Shown: positions 33,131-42,372 of the stretch, in pieces
How positions within the stretch are numbered: the stretch's first letter is position 1
How the letters are laid out: every line of letters begins with the position of its first letter
NCBI GenBank assembly: GCA_037444825.1
Contig: JBBILR010000008.1
Location: 1 to 64,000 of the forward strand
DNA from: JBFLVU01 sp037444825
Lineage (GTDB): Bacteria > Acidobacteriota > UBA4820 > DSQY01
DNA: 64,000 nucleotides
Direction of reading: 5' to 3'
Translations under genes and position numbers: made by a program
The notes under the pieces: model-generated
The model's input: only the letters and a program-made list of their open reading frames with translations
The model's database searches: none
What the model was told of the DNA's origin: nothing

Positions 33131-34423
33131 CTAGACCCGCTTCTTGCGGGAGAAGAGCAGGCCGCCCTTCTTTTCCCGCTCGGTGATGGGGGTCTGGTAC
33201 TGTTCCCAGTCCCGGTCGGGGATGCCGCCGGGGGTGGGGGGCGTCTCGTTGGGGTTCATGACCATGCCGCCGCGGGGGAGGCCCATGGCCCGGTAGGGCC
33301 CGGCGGCCGCCTCCGGAAGGGCCGAATCCACGCCGGGGACGTTGCCGAAGGGCGCCGCGGGACCCGACTCCGCCAAGGGAAGGTTGGGGGTGACGGCCCG
33401 GAGGACCGAACGGCCCGCCTCCAGACCGCGAACGCCGTCGTCGAAGGCGGCGGCCACCACGGTGACCCGAAGGTCGTCTCCCAGGCGGTTGTCCAGGCTG
33501 GTCCCGAAGAGGAGGTGGACCTCGGGGTGGGCCTTCTCCCGCACGAGGTCGCAGATGGTCTTCACCTCCTTGAGGCCGGGGCTCTTGGCGGAGGCGATGT
33601 TCACCAGGATGGACCGGGCCCCCTGAATGGAGGCGTCCTCCAGGAGGGGGTTGTTGGCGGCCTTGCCCGCCGCCACCACGGCGCGGTCGGGACCGGAGGC
33701 CTGCCCCATCCCCATGACGGCCCGGCCCCCGGCGGAGAGAACCGTCCGGGCGTCCTCGAAGTCAAGGTTCACCTGGCCAGGTTGGGTGATGAGGTCGGAG
33801 ATCCCCTGCACCCCCTGGCGGAGGACGTCGTCGGCGGCCAGAAAGGCCTCGTCCAGCGTCACGTCCTCCGGCAGGCAGGAAAAGAGATTCTCGTTGGGAA
33901 TGACGATGAGGGTGGTGTCTCCCTCCCGGAACTGGGACAGGCCCCAGGCGGCGTTCCTCTCCCGCGCGGCCCCCTCGTAGGAGAAGGGCTTGGTCACCAC
34001 CGCCACCGTCAGGGCCCCCGCGTCGTGGGCCAGCCGGGCGATGTAGGGTGCGGCGCCGGTGCCGGTCCCGCCCCCCATGCCGGCGGTGACGAAGACGAGG
34101 TCCGCCCCCTCCAGGTGGCGGGTGAGGAGTTCGGTGTCTTCGATGGCGGCGTTCTCCCCGCGCTCGGGGTGCCCCCCCGTCCCCAGGCCCTGGGTGATCT
34201 TCTGTCCGATGGCCACCTTGACGGGGGCCAGGGACTTTTCCAGGTCCTGGTAGTCGGTGTTGACGGCGATGAACTCCACCCCCTTGACCCCCGCCGAGAT
34301 CATGCGGTTGAGCGCGTTCCCGCCGGCGCCCCCCACGCCGACGACCTTGATGCGCACCTTCCGCACGCCTTCTGCCTTTTGGGGCTCCTCCATCGTGAAC
34401 ACCAGCCCTTCTTCCCGTTCCAT
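33131..34423 (-). CDS. ftsZ: Cell division protein FtsZ
   Basis: A 430-residue tubulin-like GTPase that forms the division ring at mid-cell. The nucleotide motif GMGGGTGTGAAP, the T7 loop NLDFEDARTVLSAGG, and VGGAGGNALNRM near the N-terminus are all present. The variable linker is short and Pro-rich (about 370-410) and ends in a basic tail (FSRKKRV); I do not see a clear conserved FtsA-binding peptide. GGGGGT lies upstream of the ATG at 34423. It is last in the dcw cluster, 45 bases after ftsA, and an intrinsic terminator follows. Confidence 0.98.
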   Translation of the reverse strand: MEREEGLVFTMEEPQKAEGVRKVRIKVVGVGGAGGNALNRMISAGVKGVEFIAVNTDYQDLEKSLAPVKVAIGQKITQGLGTGGHPERGENAAIEDTELLTRHLEGADLVFVTAGMGGGTGTGAAPYIARLAHDAGALTVAVVTKPFSYEGAARERNAAWGLSQFREGDTTLIVIPNENLFSCLPEDVTLDEAFLAADDVLRQGVQGISDLITQPGQVNLDFEDARTVLSAGGRAVMGMGQASGPDRAVVAAGKAANNPLLEDASIQGARSILVNIASAKSPGLKEVKTICDLVREKAHPEVHLLFGTSLDNRLGDDLRVTVVAAAFDDGVRGLEAGRSVLRAVTPNLPLAESGPAAPFGNVPGVDSALPEAAAGPYRAMGLPRGGMVMNPNETPPTPGGIPDRDWEQYQTPITEREKKGGLLFSRKKRV

Positions 34424-34468
34424 GTGCGACCCCCTTTCGAACATCCCTGCCCGAAGGCGCCCTCGCCT

Positions 34469-35692
34469 TCAGTCCGCGTCCCGAAAGATGGAAAAGACCC
34501 GCCCCAAGAGGCCGGCCCTCCGGCGGGCGGGCTCCCGTTCCGCCTCCCGCTTGGCGCCGTAGACGGCGAGGCCCACGGCGGTGGCGAAGAGGGGGGCGGA
34601 GACGAGGTTGGTGAGCCCCGCGATCTTCAGGGGCTCCCCCACCCGCACCTGGTGGTCGAAGATGCCCTCCGCCACCTCGGCCAGGCCCTGGAGCGACGCC
34701 GTCCCGCCGGTGAGAACGAGGCCGGCGTTGATGGTGCGGTCCAGCCCCACGCTGCGGATCTCCTCGTAGAGCAGCTGGAAGAGTTCTTCGGCCCGCCCCT
34801 GGAGGATCTCGGCGATGCGGGACCGGGGAACCATGGCGCTCTTCTTTCCCGCCGGAGAGGGGACCTCCACCATGTCGTCTTCCTCGAGGAGGCTCACCAG
34901 GGCGCAGCCGTACTTCTGCATGAGGATCTCGGCGTCCAGGATCCCCGTCCTCAGGCCCACGGCGAGGTCGTTGATGAAGTGCTCCCCGCCCAGGGGGACC
35001 ACCCGGGTGTGCCAGAGGGCGCCCTTCTCGAAGACGGCGATGCCGGTGGTGCCGTGGCCGATGTTGACGAGGCAGACGCCGATCTCCTTCTCGTCGTCGG
35101 TGAGGACGGCGTGGGCGTCGGCCATGAGGTTGAGGACCGGCTCCGCCACGGCGAGGCCGCAGCGGTTCACCACCGTGGTGAGGTTCTGCAGGACGGTGAC
35201 GGGACCGGTGATGATGTGGACGTTGGCCTCCAGACGGCTTCCCGTCATCCCCAGAGGCTCGGAGATTCCGTCCTGGTTGTCCACGATGAACTCCTGGGGG
35301 AAGGTGTGGAAGATCTGCTGGTCCTGGGGGAAGCTCACGGTGCGGGCCCCCTCCAGCACCCGCTGGATCTCCTCCTTTCCGATGAGGCGCTCCCGATTGG
35401 TGACGGCCACCACGCCCCGGCTGTTGAGGCCCCGGACGTTGCAGCCGCCAACGCCCACGTAGGCCCGGTCCACCGACACCCCGGCCATGAGTTCGGCCTC
35501 GTCCACCGAGGCCTTGAGGCACTCCACCACCTCGTTCAGGTTGGCCACCACCCCCCGGCGCATCCCCCGCGCCTCGGTCTTTCCGATGCCGGTGATGGCC
35601 AGGGTTCCGTTCTCCTCCAGCCTGCCGATGACGGTGGCCACCTTGGAGGTGCCCACGTCGATGCCCGCGACGTGACGGGATTCCTTAGCCAT
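34469..35692 (-). CDS. ftsA: Cell division protein FtsA
   Basis: A 407-residue actin-like protein that anchors FtsZ to the membrane. Features include the phosphate-1 loop AGIDVGTSKVATVIG, the SHS2-type 1C domain in the first half (VVECLKASVDEAELMAGV...), and LVNIGHGTTGIAVFEKGAL and INAGLVLTGGTASLQGLAEV as the later ATPase motifs. The C-terminal LLGRVFSIFRDAD is an amphipathic helix, the usual membrane-targeting sequence. The start overlaps the end of ftsQ by eight bases. Confidence 0.97.
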   Translation of the reverse strand: MAKESRHVAGIDVGTSKVATVIGRLEENGTLAITGIGKTEARGMRRGVVANLNEVVECLKASVDEAELMAGVSVDRAYVGVGGCNVRGLNSRGVVAVTNRERLIGKEEIQRVLEGARTVSFPQDQQIFHTFPQEFIVDNQDGISEPLGMTGSRLEANVHIITGPVTVLQNLTTVVNRCGLAVAEPVLNLMADAHAVLTDDEKEIGVCLVNIGHGTTGIAVFEKGALWHTRVVPLGGEHFINDLAVGLRTGILDAEILMQKYGCALVSLLEEDDMVEVPSPAGKKSAMVPRSRIAEILQGRAEELFQLLYEEIRSVGLDRTINAGLVLTGGTASLQGLAEVAEGIFDHQVRVGEPLKIAGLTNLVSAPLFATAVGLAVYGAKREAEREPARRRAGLLGRVFSIFRDAD

Positions 35693-36533
35693 GGTCCGTT
35701 CCTCCCTCTCCGGCGGGGGCCGGAGCGGTATGGGCCGATTCGGGTTCGGGGGGCCTGAGGACGATCTTGCCGGGCCAGCGCAGGTCGGCGGTCCGGCGGT
35801 CGGGGGCGTACTTCTCGGCCCAGCCCCTGGCCCTCTGGAAGCGCTCCCACTCCGCAGGAAGGTCCTCGGGGGAGGCCACGAGGGTCCACCCGTCGGCGCA
35901 CTTCAGGGCGAAGGCGGAGCCCCGCTTCTCCGCCTCCAGGGAGAGGACCTGCCCGTGGAGGCCCAGTCGCAGCAGGTCCACGAGGACGCGCTGGACCTGG
36001 GGCTGGGACGGGTCGAGGCCCGGCCCCAGCGCGAAGTGGGCCCCCGTTCCCGGCGGGGCCTTCCACGCGAAGCCCGTTCCGTCGATCTCGAAGGTGCCTT
36101 CCGGCGTGCGCACGGCGCAGAGGGTCTCCCGCTCCTCCACCTCCACCAGCAGGGTGCCGGGCAGGTGTTTCCGGCAGAGGAACCCCTTGAGCCAGGGGAA
36201 GGCGGAGAGGCGGCGGGCCACCTCCTCCGGGGGCAGGACCACGAGGTTGCGGCCCTTGAGATCCCTCAGGGCCGAGAGCACCTCCGCGGGGGCGTGGCGG
36301 TTGAGTCCCACCAGCTGGATGTCCCGGATGGCGAAGGCGCTGTCCTCCCGAAGCAGGATCCAGCCGCGGCCCCCGGCCGCCGTGAGCCCCGAAAGGCCGG
36401 CCACCACGAGGACAAAGAAAAAGGCTCGGCGGAGGCTTCGCCGCCTCCGTTCCTTCTGGAGGCGGGTGACGGCGGGGCGGGAGGTCCCCCGCGCCCGCAG
36501 CAGGGCCCGCACCACGTCCTCCGGGCGGGTCAT
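35685..36533 (-). CDS. ftsQ: Cell division protein FtsQ/DivIB
   Basis: A 282-residue bitopic protein linking early and late division proteins. A basic cytoplasmic N-terminus (RLQKERRRRSLRRA) precedes one transmembrane helix (about 37-55). The POTRA domain follows (FAIRDIQLVGLNRHAPAEVL; LVVLPPEEVARRLSAFPWLKG), then the beta domain. The C-terminal tail is Pro-rich. The ATG at 36533 overlaps the murB stop (ATGA). Sequence conservation is low, as usual for FtsQ, so position between murB and ftsA supports the call. Confidence 0.92.
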   Translation of the reverse strand: MTRPEDVVRALLRARGTSRPAVTRLQKERRRRSLRRAFFFVLVVAGLSGLTAAGGRGWILLREDSAFAIRDIQLVGLNRHAPAEVLSALRDLKGRNLVVLPPEEVARRLSAFPWLKGFLCRKHLPGTLLVEVEERETLCAVRTPEGTFEIDGTGFAWKAPPGTGAHFALGPGLDPSQPQVQRVLVDLLRLGLHGQVLSLEAEKRGSAFALKCADGWTLVASPEDLPAEWERFQRARGWAEKYAPDRRTADLRWPGKIVLRPPEPESAHTAPAPAGEGGTDHG

Positions 36534-37426
36534 CGCCAGACCTCCATCTCGTAATCCAGGGAAATCCCGGCGGCTTCCGCGGCCCGGCGGGCTTCCTCCG
36601 CCAGCCCGAAGGCTTCCTCGAAGGAGGCGCCGCCGTAGTTCACGAGGAAGTTGGCGTGGCGCTCGGAGAAGCCGGCCCGGCCCCTCCGGCGGCCCTTGAA
36701 ACCCAGGCTCTCCAGGATCCTCCCGGCGTGGTCGCCGGGGGGGTTCTTGAAGACCGAGCCCAGCGTCGGCTCCCGCCAGGGCTGGCTGGCCTTCCGCCTC
36801 TCCTGGGCCTCGGCGAAGCGCCGCTCCACCGCTTCCCGGTCGTCCTCGGCGAGGAGGAACCGGCAGGCGCAGACCACCCCGCGCCCCTTCAGGTCCGAGG
36901 AGCGGTAGCCGAAGGTGAAGCGGGAGGCGGGGTGCCAGACCATCCCCTCCCTCCCCTCGGCGAGGCAGACGGCGGAGAGGACCTTCCCCACCTCGCACCC
37001 GAAGGCCCCGGCGTTCATCACCGCCGCCCCCCCCACGGTTCCGGGGACGCCGCCGAGCCCCTCCAGGCCGGCGAGGCCGCGGCGCACCGATTCTGCGGCC
37101 AGGCGGGGCAGGGGAACGTCGGCGTCGGCCTCCGCCTCCCGCCCCGACCACCGGATGGTCCCCTGGAGTCCCCGAAGGTGGAGGACTCCGAAGGGGAGGG
37201 GACCATCGGCCGCCAGGATGTTGCTTCCCCCCGCCAGGACTCGGAAGGGGACCCCTTCCTCGCGAAGAAGGCCGAGGAGAGAGGGGACCGTTTCCCACCG
37301 GGAAGGCCGGATTCGGAAAAGGGCTTCGCCGCCGATCCCCAGGGAGAGGGCGGGGGCGAGGGGGAAGGGCTCCTCGAAGAAGGCGCCCAGGTCCCGGGCG
37401 AGGGCGGAGAGGCGCTCAAGGCCCAT
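36530..37426 (-). CDS. murB: UDP-N-acetylenolpyruvoylglucosamine reductase MurB
   Basis: A 298-residue flavoenzyme that reduces the enolpyruvyl group to make UDP-MurNAc. The FAD region is VLAGGSNILAADGPLP and GVPGTVGGAAVMNAGAFG. The GYRSSDLKG segment and GSVFKNPPGDHAGRILESLG, with its Ser proton donor, are the active-site motifs, followed by HANFLVNYGGAS. This is the shorter type II form without the extra type I loop. Its start overlaps the end of murC by 11 bases. Confidence 0.96.
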   Translation of the reverse strand: MGLERLSALARDLGAFFEEPFPLAPALSLGIGGEALFRIRPSRWETVPSLLGLLREEGVPFRVLAGGSNILAADGPLPFGVLHLRGLQGTIRWSGREAEADADVPLPRLAAESVRRGLAGLEGLGGVPGTVGGAAVMNAGAFGCEVGKVLSAVCLAEGREGMVWHPASRFTFGYRSSDLKGRGVVCACRFLLAEDDREAVERRFAEAQERRKASQPWREPTLGSVFKNPPGDHAGRILESLGFKGRRRGRAGFSERHANFLVNYGGASFEEAFGLAEEARRAAEAAGISLDYEMEVWR

Positions 37427-38807
37427 GGCGCCCCTCCAGCAGGCGGAGCAGCCGCTCGCCCACGGTGGTGATGGTTCCCGCCCCCAGGGTGACCACCAGG
37501 TCGCCGGGGCGCAGGTGGGGGAGGACCGCCTCGGGCAGGTCCTCCACGCGGGGGCAGTACCGGACCTCGCGGTGCCCCGCCTGGCGGACCCGCTGGGCCA
37601 GGGCCTCGCCGGTGACCCCGGGGATGGGGGGCTCGGAGGCGGCGTAGACGTCGGTGATCCAGAGGAGGTCGGCGGAGGAGAGGACGTCGGCGAAGGCGCC
37701 GGAAAAGGCCCTCAGGCGCGTGTAGCGGTGGGGCTGGAAGAGAATGACCACCCGCCCGCCGGCGGCGGTCTTGCGCGCGGCTTCCAGGACGGCGCCGATC
37801 TCCGTGGGGTGGTGGCCGTAGTCGTCCACCACCCGGACGGAGGCCGCCTCCCCCTTGAACTCGAAGCGGCGGTCCACGCCGGGGAAGGTGGCGAGCCCTT
37901 CGGCCACGGCCTCGAAGGGGATCTCCATCTCCTCGGCGGCGGCGGCCGCCGCCAGCGCGTTGAGGACGATGTGGCGGCCCACCTGGCGGAGCCGGAGAAG
38001 CCCCCGGCGCTCGCCCCGCACCGACAGGACGAAGGCCTCGCCGAATCCGGCGGGGGCCTCCCGGGGTTCGGCGGAGACGTCGGTGGGGGAGGCCACGCCG
38101 TAGCGCACCACCCGGCGGCGGACCGAGGGCAGGAGGGCGCGGACGCCTCCGTCGTCGCCGCAGGCCACCAGGGCGCCGTAGAAGGGGACGCGGTTCATGA
38201 ATTCCAGGAAGGCGCCGTGCAGATCCTCCGGGGTGGGATAGCGGTCCACGTGCTCCCAGTCCACGTTGGTCACCACCGCCAGGCTGGGGTGGAGGAGCAG
38301 GAAGGAGCGGTCCGACTCGTCCGACTCGGCCACCAGCAGGTCGCTGCGGCCCAGGCGGGCCGAGGAGCCCAACGTGGAGAGCCGCCCGCCGATGACCACC
38401 GTGGGGTCCAGGCCCGCCAGGTGCGCGAGGTGGGCGATCATGGCGGTGACGGTGGTCTTTCCGTGGGAGCCCGCCACCACCACCGACGTCTTGAGGCGCA
38501 TGAGCTCCGCCAGCATCTCCCCCCGGGGGATGACGGGGATTCCCCGGCGCCGCGCTTCCTGGACTTCGGGGTTCTCGGCGGTGACGGCGGAGGAGAAGAC
38601 CACCACCTGGGCGTCGCCGACGTTCTCGGGGCTGTGGCGGAGGGCGATGCGGGCCCCCAGGGAGGCGAGCCTCCGGGTGGCGTCGTTCTCCTTGAGGTCC
38701 GACCCCGTCACGGTGAAGCCCAGGTTGAGCAGGACCTCCGCGAGGCCGTTCATGCCCGACCCGCCGATGCCCACGAAGTGGAAACGGTTCATGCGGGAGA
38801 GCCTCAT
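37416..38807 (-). CDS. murC: UDP-N-acetylmuramate-L-alanine ligase MurC
   Basis: A 463-residue ATP-dependent ligase that adds L-Ala to UDP-MurNAc. The N-terminal Rossmann region is FHFVGIGGSGMNGLAEVLL, the P-loop VVAGSHGKTTVTAMIAHL, and the later motifs VVDDYGHHPTEIGAVLEA and ILFQPHRYTRLRA. MurC normally carries the HP(T/A)E segment seen here. The ATG at 38807 overlaps the murG stop (ATGA), which fixes the start. Cytoplasmic. Confidence 0.97.
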   Translation of the reverse strand: MRLSRMNRFHFVGIGGSGMNGLAEVLLNLGFTVTGSDLKENDATRRLASLGARIALRHSPENVGDAQVVVFSSAVTAENPEVQEARRRGIPVIPRGEMLAELMRLKTSVVVAGSHGKTTVTAMIAHLAHLAGLDPTVVIGGRLSTLGSSARLGRSDLLVAESDESDRSFLLLHPSLAVVTNVDWEHVDRYPTPEDLHGAFLEFMNRVPFYGALVACGDDGGVRALLPSVRRRVVRYGVASPTDVSAEPREAPAGFGEAFVLSVRGERRGLLRLRQVGRHIVLNALAAAAAAEEMEIPFEAVAEGLATFPGVDRRFEFKGEAASVRVVDDYGHHPTEIGAVLEAARKTAAGGRVVILFQPHRYTRLRAFSGAFADVLSSADLLWITDVYAASEPPIPGVTGEALAQRVRQAGHREVRYCPRVEDLPEAVLPHLRPGDLVVTLGAGTITTVGERLLRLLEGRHGP

Positions 38808-39889
38808 GGGCGGCCCTCCGCGAGGAAGAGGAACTCCGCGATGTCCCGGGCGGCCCGGGGGCGGGCCAGGCCGGAAAGGGCCCGTTCCATCCGCCGGCGC
38901 CGGTCGCCGTCGGCCAGCCGGGAAAGCGCCTGGAGGAGCGTTTCGGTGGTGAGGTCCGCTTGCTCGATGCGGAGGGCCGCCCCGGCGGACTCCAGCCCCC
39001 GGGCGTTGGCCGACTGGTGGCCCCCGGCGGAGAAGGGGAAGGGGACCAGGAGGGCCGGCCTCCGCACCACGCAGAGCTCGGCCAGGGTGGTGGCGCCCGC
39101 CCGGGCCGCCACGGCGTGGCACCAGCCGTAGGCCGCCCCCATGTCGTCCAGGAAGGGCTCCACCCGGGCGTCCAGCCCGTGCTCGGCGTAGGCCCGGAAG
39201 ACCCGGTCCCGGTCCTCGCCCCCCGTCTGGTGCAGGAGGGAAATCCCCCCCTCGAAGGACCGGAGGGACGGGGCCGCCGCGATGAAGGCGTCGTTGAGGG
39301 GCCTTGCGCCCCGGCTCCCGCCCAGCACGAGGAGCCTCAGGGGCCGGTCGGGTGCTTCGGGAGGCGGCACGGAGAGAAGGCTTTCCCGCACGGGGTTGCC
39401 CAGGAAGCGCGCCTTGCCGCGGAAGACCCGCTTGGTCTCGGGGAAGGCCACCGCCACCAGGGCGGCGAAGCGGGAGAGGAGGCGGTTGGCCATCCCCGGC
39501 TCGGCGTTCTGCTCGAGGAGCACCAGGGGGATTCCGGCGAGGCCGGCGGCCAGTCCCATGGGCACGGAGGCGTACCCGCCCACACCCAGGACCGCGTGGG
39601 GGCGGAAGCGGGCCAGGATGGAGGCGCACCTCGCCACGGCGCCGGGGACCGCCGCCAGGGCCCGCAGCCGGGACAGGGGCGAGGTGGCGGCGAAGCCGCT
39701 CACGGGGAGGGCCTCGAAGGGGTAGCCCAACCGGGGGGCCAGACGGGCCTCGATGCCCCTCCGGCTTCCGACGAAAAGGATCCGGGTGCCCGGACGCAGG
39801 GCGGAGGCGGCCTGGGCCACGGCGAGGCCGGGGAAGAAGTGCCCCCCCGTGCCGCCTCCCGCCACGATCAGCCGGAACCCTCGGTCCAT
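38804..39889 (-). CDS. murG: Lipid II synthase MurG
   Basis: A 361-residue GT-B glycosyltransferase that transfers GlcNAc onto lipid I on the cytoplasmic face of the membrane. Typical motifs are VAGGGTGGHFFPGLAVA (first glycine-rich loop), GVGGYASVPMGLAAGLAGIP, LEQNAEPGMANRLLS, LVLGGSRGARPLND and ARAGATTLAELCVVRRPALLVPFP. GGAGAG precedes the ATG at 39889; the gap to ftsW (44 bases) is one of the few in the cluster. Confidence 0.96.
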   Translation of the reverse strand: MDRGFRLIVAGGGTGGHFFPGLAVAQAASALRPGTRILFVGSRRGIEARLAPRLGYPFEALPVSGFAATSPLSRLRALAAVPGAVARCASILARFRPHAVLGVGGYASVPMGLAAGLAGIPLVLLEQNAEPGMANRLLSRFAALVAVAFPETKRVFRGKARFLGNPVRESLLSVPPPEAPDRPLRLLVLGGSRGARPLNDAFIAAAPSLRSFEGGISLLHQTGGEDRDRVFRAYAEHGLDARVEPFLDDMGAAYGWCHAVAARAGATTLAELCVVRRPALLVPFPFSAGGHQSANARGLESAGAALRIEQADLTTETLLQALSRLADGDRRRRMERALSGLARPRAARDIAEFLFLAEGRP

Positions 39890-39933
39890 TTCGTCTCTCC
39901 AGGGGCGCCCGCCGCCCCGTTCTTCCACGGTCC

Positions 39934-41022
39934 TCATTCGTGCTGGCTGATGTTGAGGAGGATCCCCAGCCCCGACAACGTCACCACCAGGCTGGAGCCC
40001 CCGTACGAGAACAGGGGCAGGGGCATCCCCTTGGTGGGGATGAGGCAGAGGGTCACCAGGATGTGGATGAGGGCCTGCCCGAAGATCCACGCCACGATGC
40101 CCGCCGCCGCCAGGGTCCCGAAGGCGTCGGGGGCCCCTTCCACCGCCCGCACGCCCCTCCAGAAAAACCACACGAAGAGCCCCAGAAGGAGAAGGCACCC
40201 CACGAGCCCGAAGGTCTCCCCCACCATGGAGTAGATGAAGTCGGTGTGGGGGTGGGGGAGAAAGAGGAGCTTCTGGCTGCCCCCGTCGAACCACTTGCCG
40301 AATAGGCCCCCGCTCCCCACGGCGATGAGGGACTGGCTGGCCTGGAAGCCGGCCCCCCGGGGATCGGCGTCGGGGTGGAGGAAGACGGCGATCCGCTGGA
40401 TCCGGTAGGGGAAGGCCAGGATCAGGATGCCCACCATCACCAGCGCCGCCGCCGCCGCCGGCAGAATCAGCTTCCAAGGAAGCCCCGTGAGAAAGAGCAG
40501 GGTTCCCGCCACTAGGCCCAGCACCACCACGGTACCGAGGTCGGGCTGGAGGGAGATGAGCAGGCCGAAGAGGGCCGTGGTCGCGGCCACGGGCAGGAAT
40601 GTGGCACGGAAATCCCCGCCGGCCTTGAGCCCTCGGTCCAGAACGAAGGCGCAGAAGAGGATGAGCACCAGCTTGGCCGACTCGGAGGGCTGGAGGGTCA
40701 TCTTCCAGACCCGGATCCAGCGGTGGGAGCCGTTGATGGCCGGCATGAAGAGCACCACCACGAGGAGGAGGGTCTCCACCGCCAGGAGACCGAGGACCAC
40801 CCGGCGGTCCTTCCAGAAGGTGTAGGGAATCCGCAGGGTGACGAGGAGGGCTCCCATCCCCACGCCCATCCACAGGGCCTGGTGGACGAAGAAGTACATG
40901 GGGTCGCCCTTGGACTTGAGGGCCACCACCGACGAGGCGTTGTAGATCATCACCAGCCCCGCCAGCATGAGCAGGAGGACGACGGCGGAGAGCTGGCGGT
41001 CGTGGCGGAGGGTCCGGCTCAC
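39934..41022 (-). CDS. ftsW: Septal peptidoglycan polymerase FtsW (SEDS)
   Basis: A 362-residue SEDS-family glycosyltransferase that polymerises lipid II at the septum with FtsI. About ten transmembrane helices. Conserved segments are WIRVWKMTLQPSESAKLVLI, LQPDLGTVVVLG (with the catalytic-region Asp), GGSQKLLFLPHPHTDFIYSM and GMPLPLFSYGGSSLV. The start is a GTG at 41022 that overlaps the murD stop (GTGA), with GGGGAGGAAG upstream. Being in dcw next to murG, it is FtsW, not RodA. Confidence 0.95.
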   Translation of the reverse strand: MSRTLRHDRQLSAVVLLLMLAGLVMIYNASSVVALKSKGDPMYFFVHQALWMGVGMGALLVTLRIPYTFWKDRRVVLGLLAVETLLLVVVLFMPAINGSHRWIRVWKMTLQPSESAKLVLILFCAFVLDRGLKAGGDFRATFLPVAATTALFGLLISLQPDLGTVVVLGLVAGTLLFLTGLPWKLILPAAAAALVMVGILILAFPYRIQRIAVFLHPDADPRGAGFQASQSLIAVGSGGLFGKWFDGGSQKLLFLPHPHTDFIYSMVGETFGLVGCLLLLGLFVWFFWRGVRAVEGAPDAFGTLAAAGIVAWIFGQALIHILVTLCLIPTKGMPLPLFSYGGSSLVVTLSGLGILLNISQHE

Positions 41023-42362
41023 GGGGCTTCCTCCCCCCGCACCCAGGCGGTGAATTTCCGGCCCCGGTCCTCGAAGTTCTCGAACTCGTCGAAGGAGGCG
41101 CAGGCGGGGGAGAGGACCACGCTGTCCCCCGGCTCCGCCAGTTCCAGGGCCCGGCGGGTGGCGGCGGCCAGGCTGTCGAAGCGCTCCACCCTCGGTCCCG
41201 CGCCCTTCAGGGCCGCCTCGGCCTTGGCCGCCGCCGCCCCGAAGCAGAGAACCGCCTTGGCGCAGCGCCGGATTTCGGGGAGGAGGACCGCGAAATCGGC
41301 GCCCTTGTCCTTGCCGCCGAGGAGGAGGATCACCCCTCGCTCGAAGGCGGTGAGGGCCTTGAGGACGGCGTCGGTGTTGGTGGCCTTGGAGTCGTTGTAG
41401 ACGTGGGCGCCCTTCACGGTGGCCACGCGCTCCAGCCGGTGGGGCAGGCCCCGGAAGCGGCGCAGGGGCTCGGCCAGCGCCCCCTCCGGGACGCCGGCCA
41501 GGCGCGCCGCCAGGCAGGCCGCCAGGGCGTTCTCCAGGTTGTGGAGGCCCGGAAGGGGAAGGTCCGACCGGGAGAAGAGAACCTCCTCGGAACCACCTCG
41601 GCGCCAGAGGGCCGCCTCCCTCCGGACGAAGGCCCCCTCCAGAAGCTCCGTCCCCGTGGAGAAGGGGGCCTTTCGGGCGGCGGAGGCGCCGGCCAGTCGG
41701 GCCGCCTCGGCGTCGTCGGCCGAGAAGACCGCCCAGTCGGAGGCCTCCTGGTTCCGGAAGACCTGCCCCTTGGCGGCGGCGTAGTCCGCGAAGGAGTCGT
41801 ACCGGTCCTGGTGGTCGGGGGTCACGTTGAGGAGCACGGCGATGGAGGCCCGGAAGGTGTCCAGGCTCTCCAGCTGGAAGGAGGAGAGCTCCAGCACGTG
41901 CCAGGTCTCCTCCGAGTCCTCGGCGACCATGTCGGAGAAGGGGCGCCCCAGGTTCCCTCCCACCCGCACGTCGGGCAGGCGGGAGGCCAGCAGCTCCCCC
42001 GCCAGGGTGGTGGTGGTGCTCTTGCCGTTGCTGCCGGTGACGGCCAGGACCCGGCCCCGGGCGTGGCGGAAGGCCCACTCGATCTCGCCGAGGACCGGGA
42101 TCCCCGCCCGGAGGGCCGTCCGCACCAGGTCCGAGCGGCGGGGCACGCCGGGGGAGAGGATCACCGCCTCCACCCCCTGGAGGAGGTTGGGGGACATGCT
42201 CCCGCCGTAGAAGAGCAGGCCCCGGGCCAGAAGGGGGGAGAGGTCCACCGAGAGCCCGTCGCTGGTGGCGATGTCGCAGGCGGTGACGGCGTGGCCTTGC
42301 TCCAGGGCCAGTTTCGCCGCCGCGAATCCCGACTTCCCCATGCCCGCCACCAGCACCTTCAC
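41019..42362 (-). CDS. murD: UDP-N-acetylmuramoyl-L-alanine:D-glutamate ligase MurD
   Basis: A 447-residue ligase adding D-Glu to UDP-MurNAc-L-Ala. The N-terminal KVLVAGMGKSGFAAAKLAL binds the uridine part, the P-loop is AVTGSNGKSTTTTLAGE, and YNDSKATNTDAVLKALTAF and LLLGGKDKGADFA are the C-terminal domain motifs. The start is GTG at 42362 with AGGAGGAGAG upstream. It follows mraY by 10 bases. The N-terminal domain begins nearly at the first residue. Confidence 0.96.
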   Translation of the reverse strand: MKVLVAGMGKSGFAAAKLALEQGHAVTACDIATSDGLSVDLSPLLARGLLFYGGSMSPNLLQGVEAVILSPGVPRRSDLVRTALRAGIPVLGEIEWAFRHARGRVLAVTGSNGKSTTTTLAGELLASRLPDVRVGGNLGRPFSDMVAEDSEETWHVLELSSFQLESLDTFRASIAVLLNVTPDHQDRYDSFADYAAAKGQVFRNQEASDWAVFSADDAEAARLAGASAARKAPFSTGTELLEGAFVRREAALWRRGGSEEVLFSRSDLPLPGLHNLENALAACLAARLAGVPEGALAEPLRRFRGLPHRLERVATVKGAHVYNDSKATNTDAVLKALTAFERGVILLLGGKDKGADFAVLLPEIRRCAKAVLCFGAAAAKAEAALKGAGPRVERFDSLAAATRRALELAEPGDSVVLSPACASFDEFENFEDRGRKFTAWVRGEEAP

Positions 42363-42372
42363 CGCTCTCCTC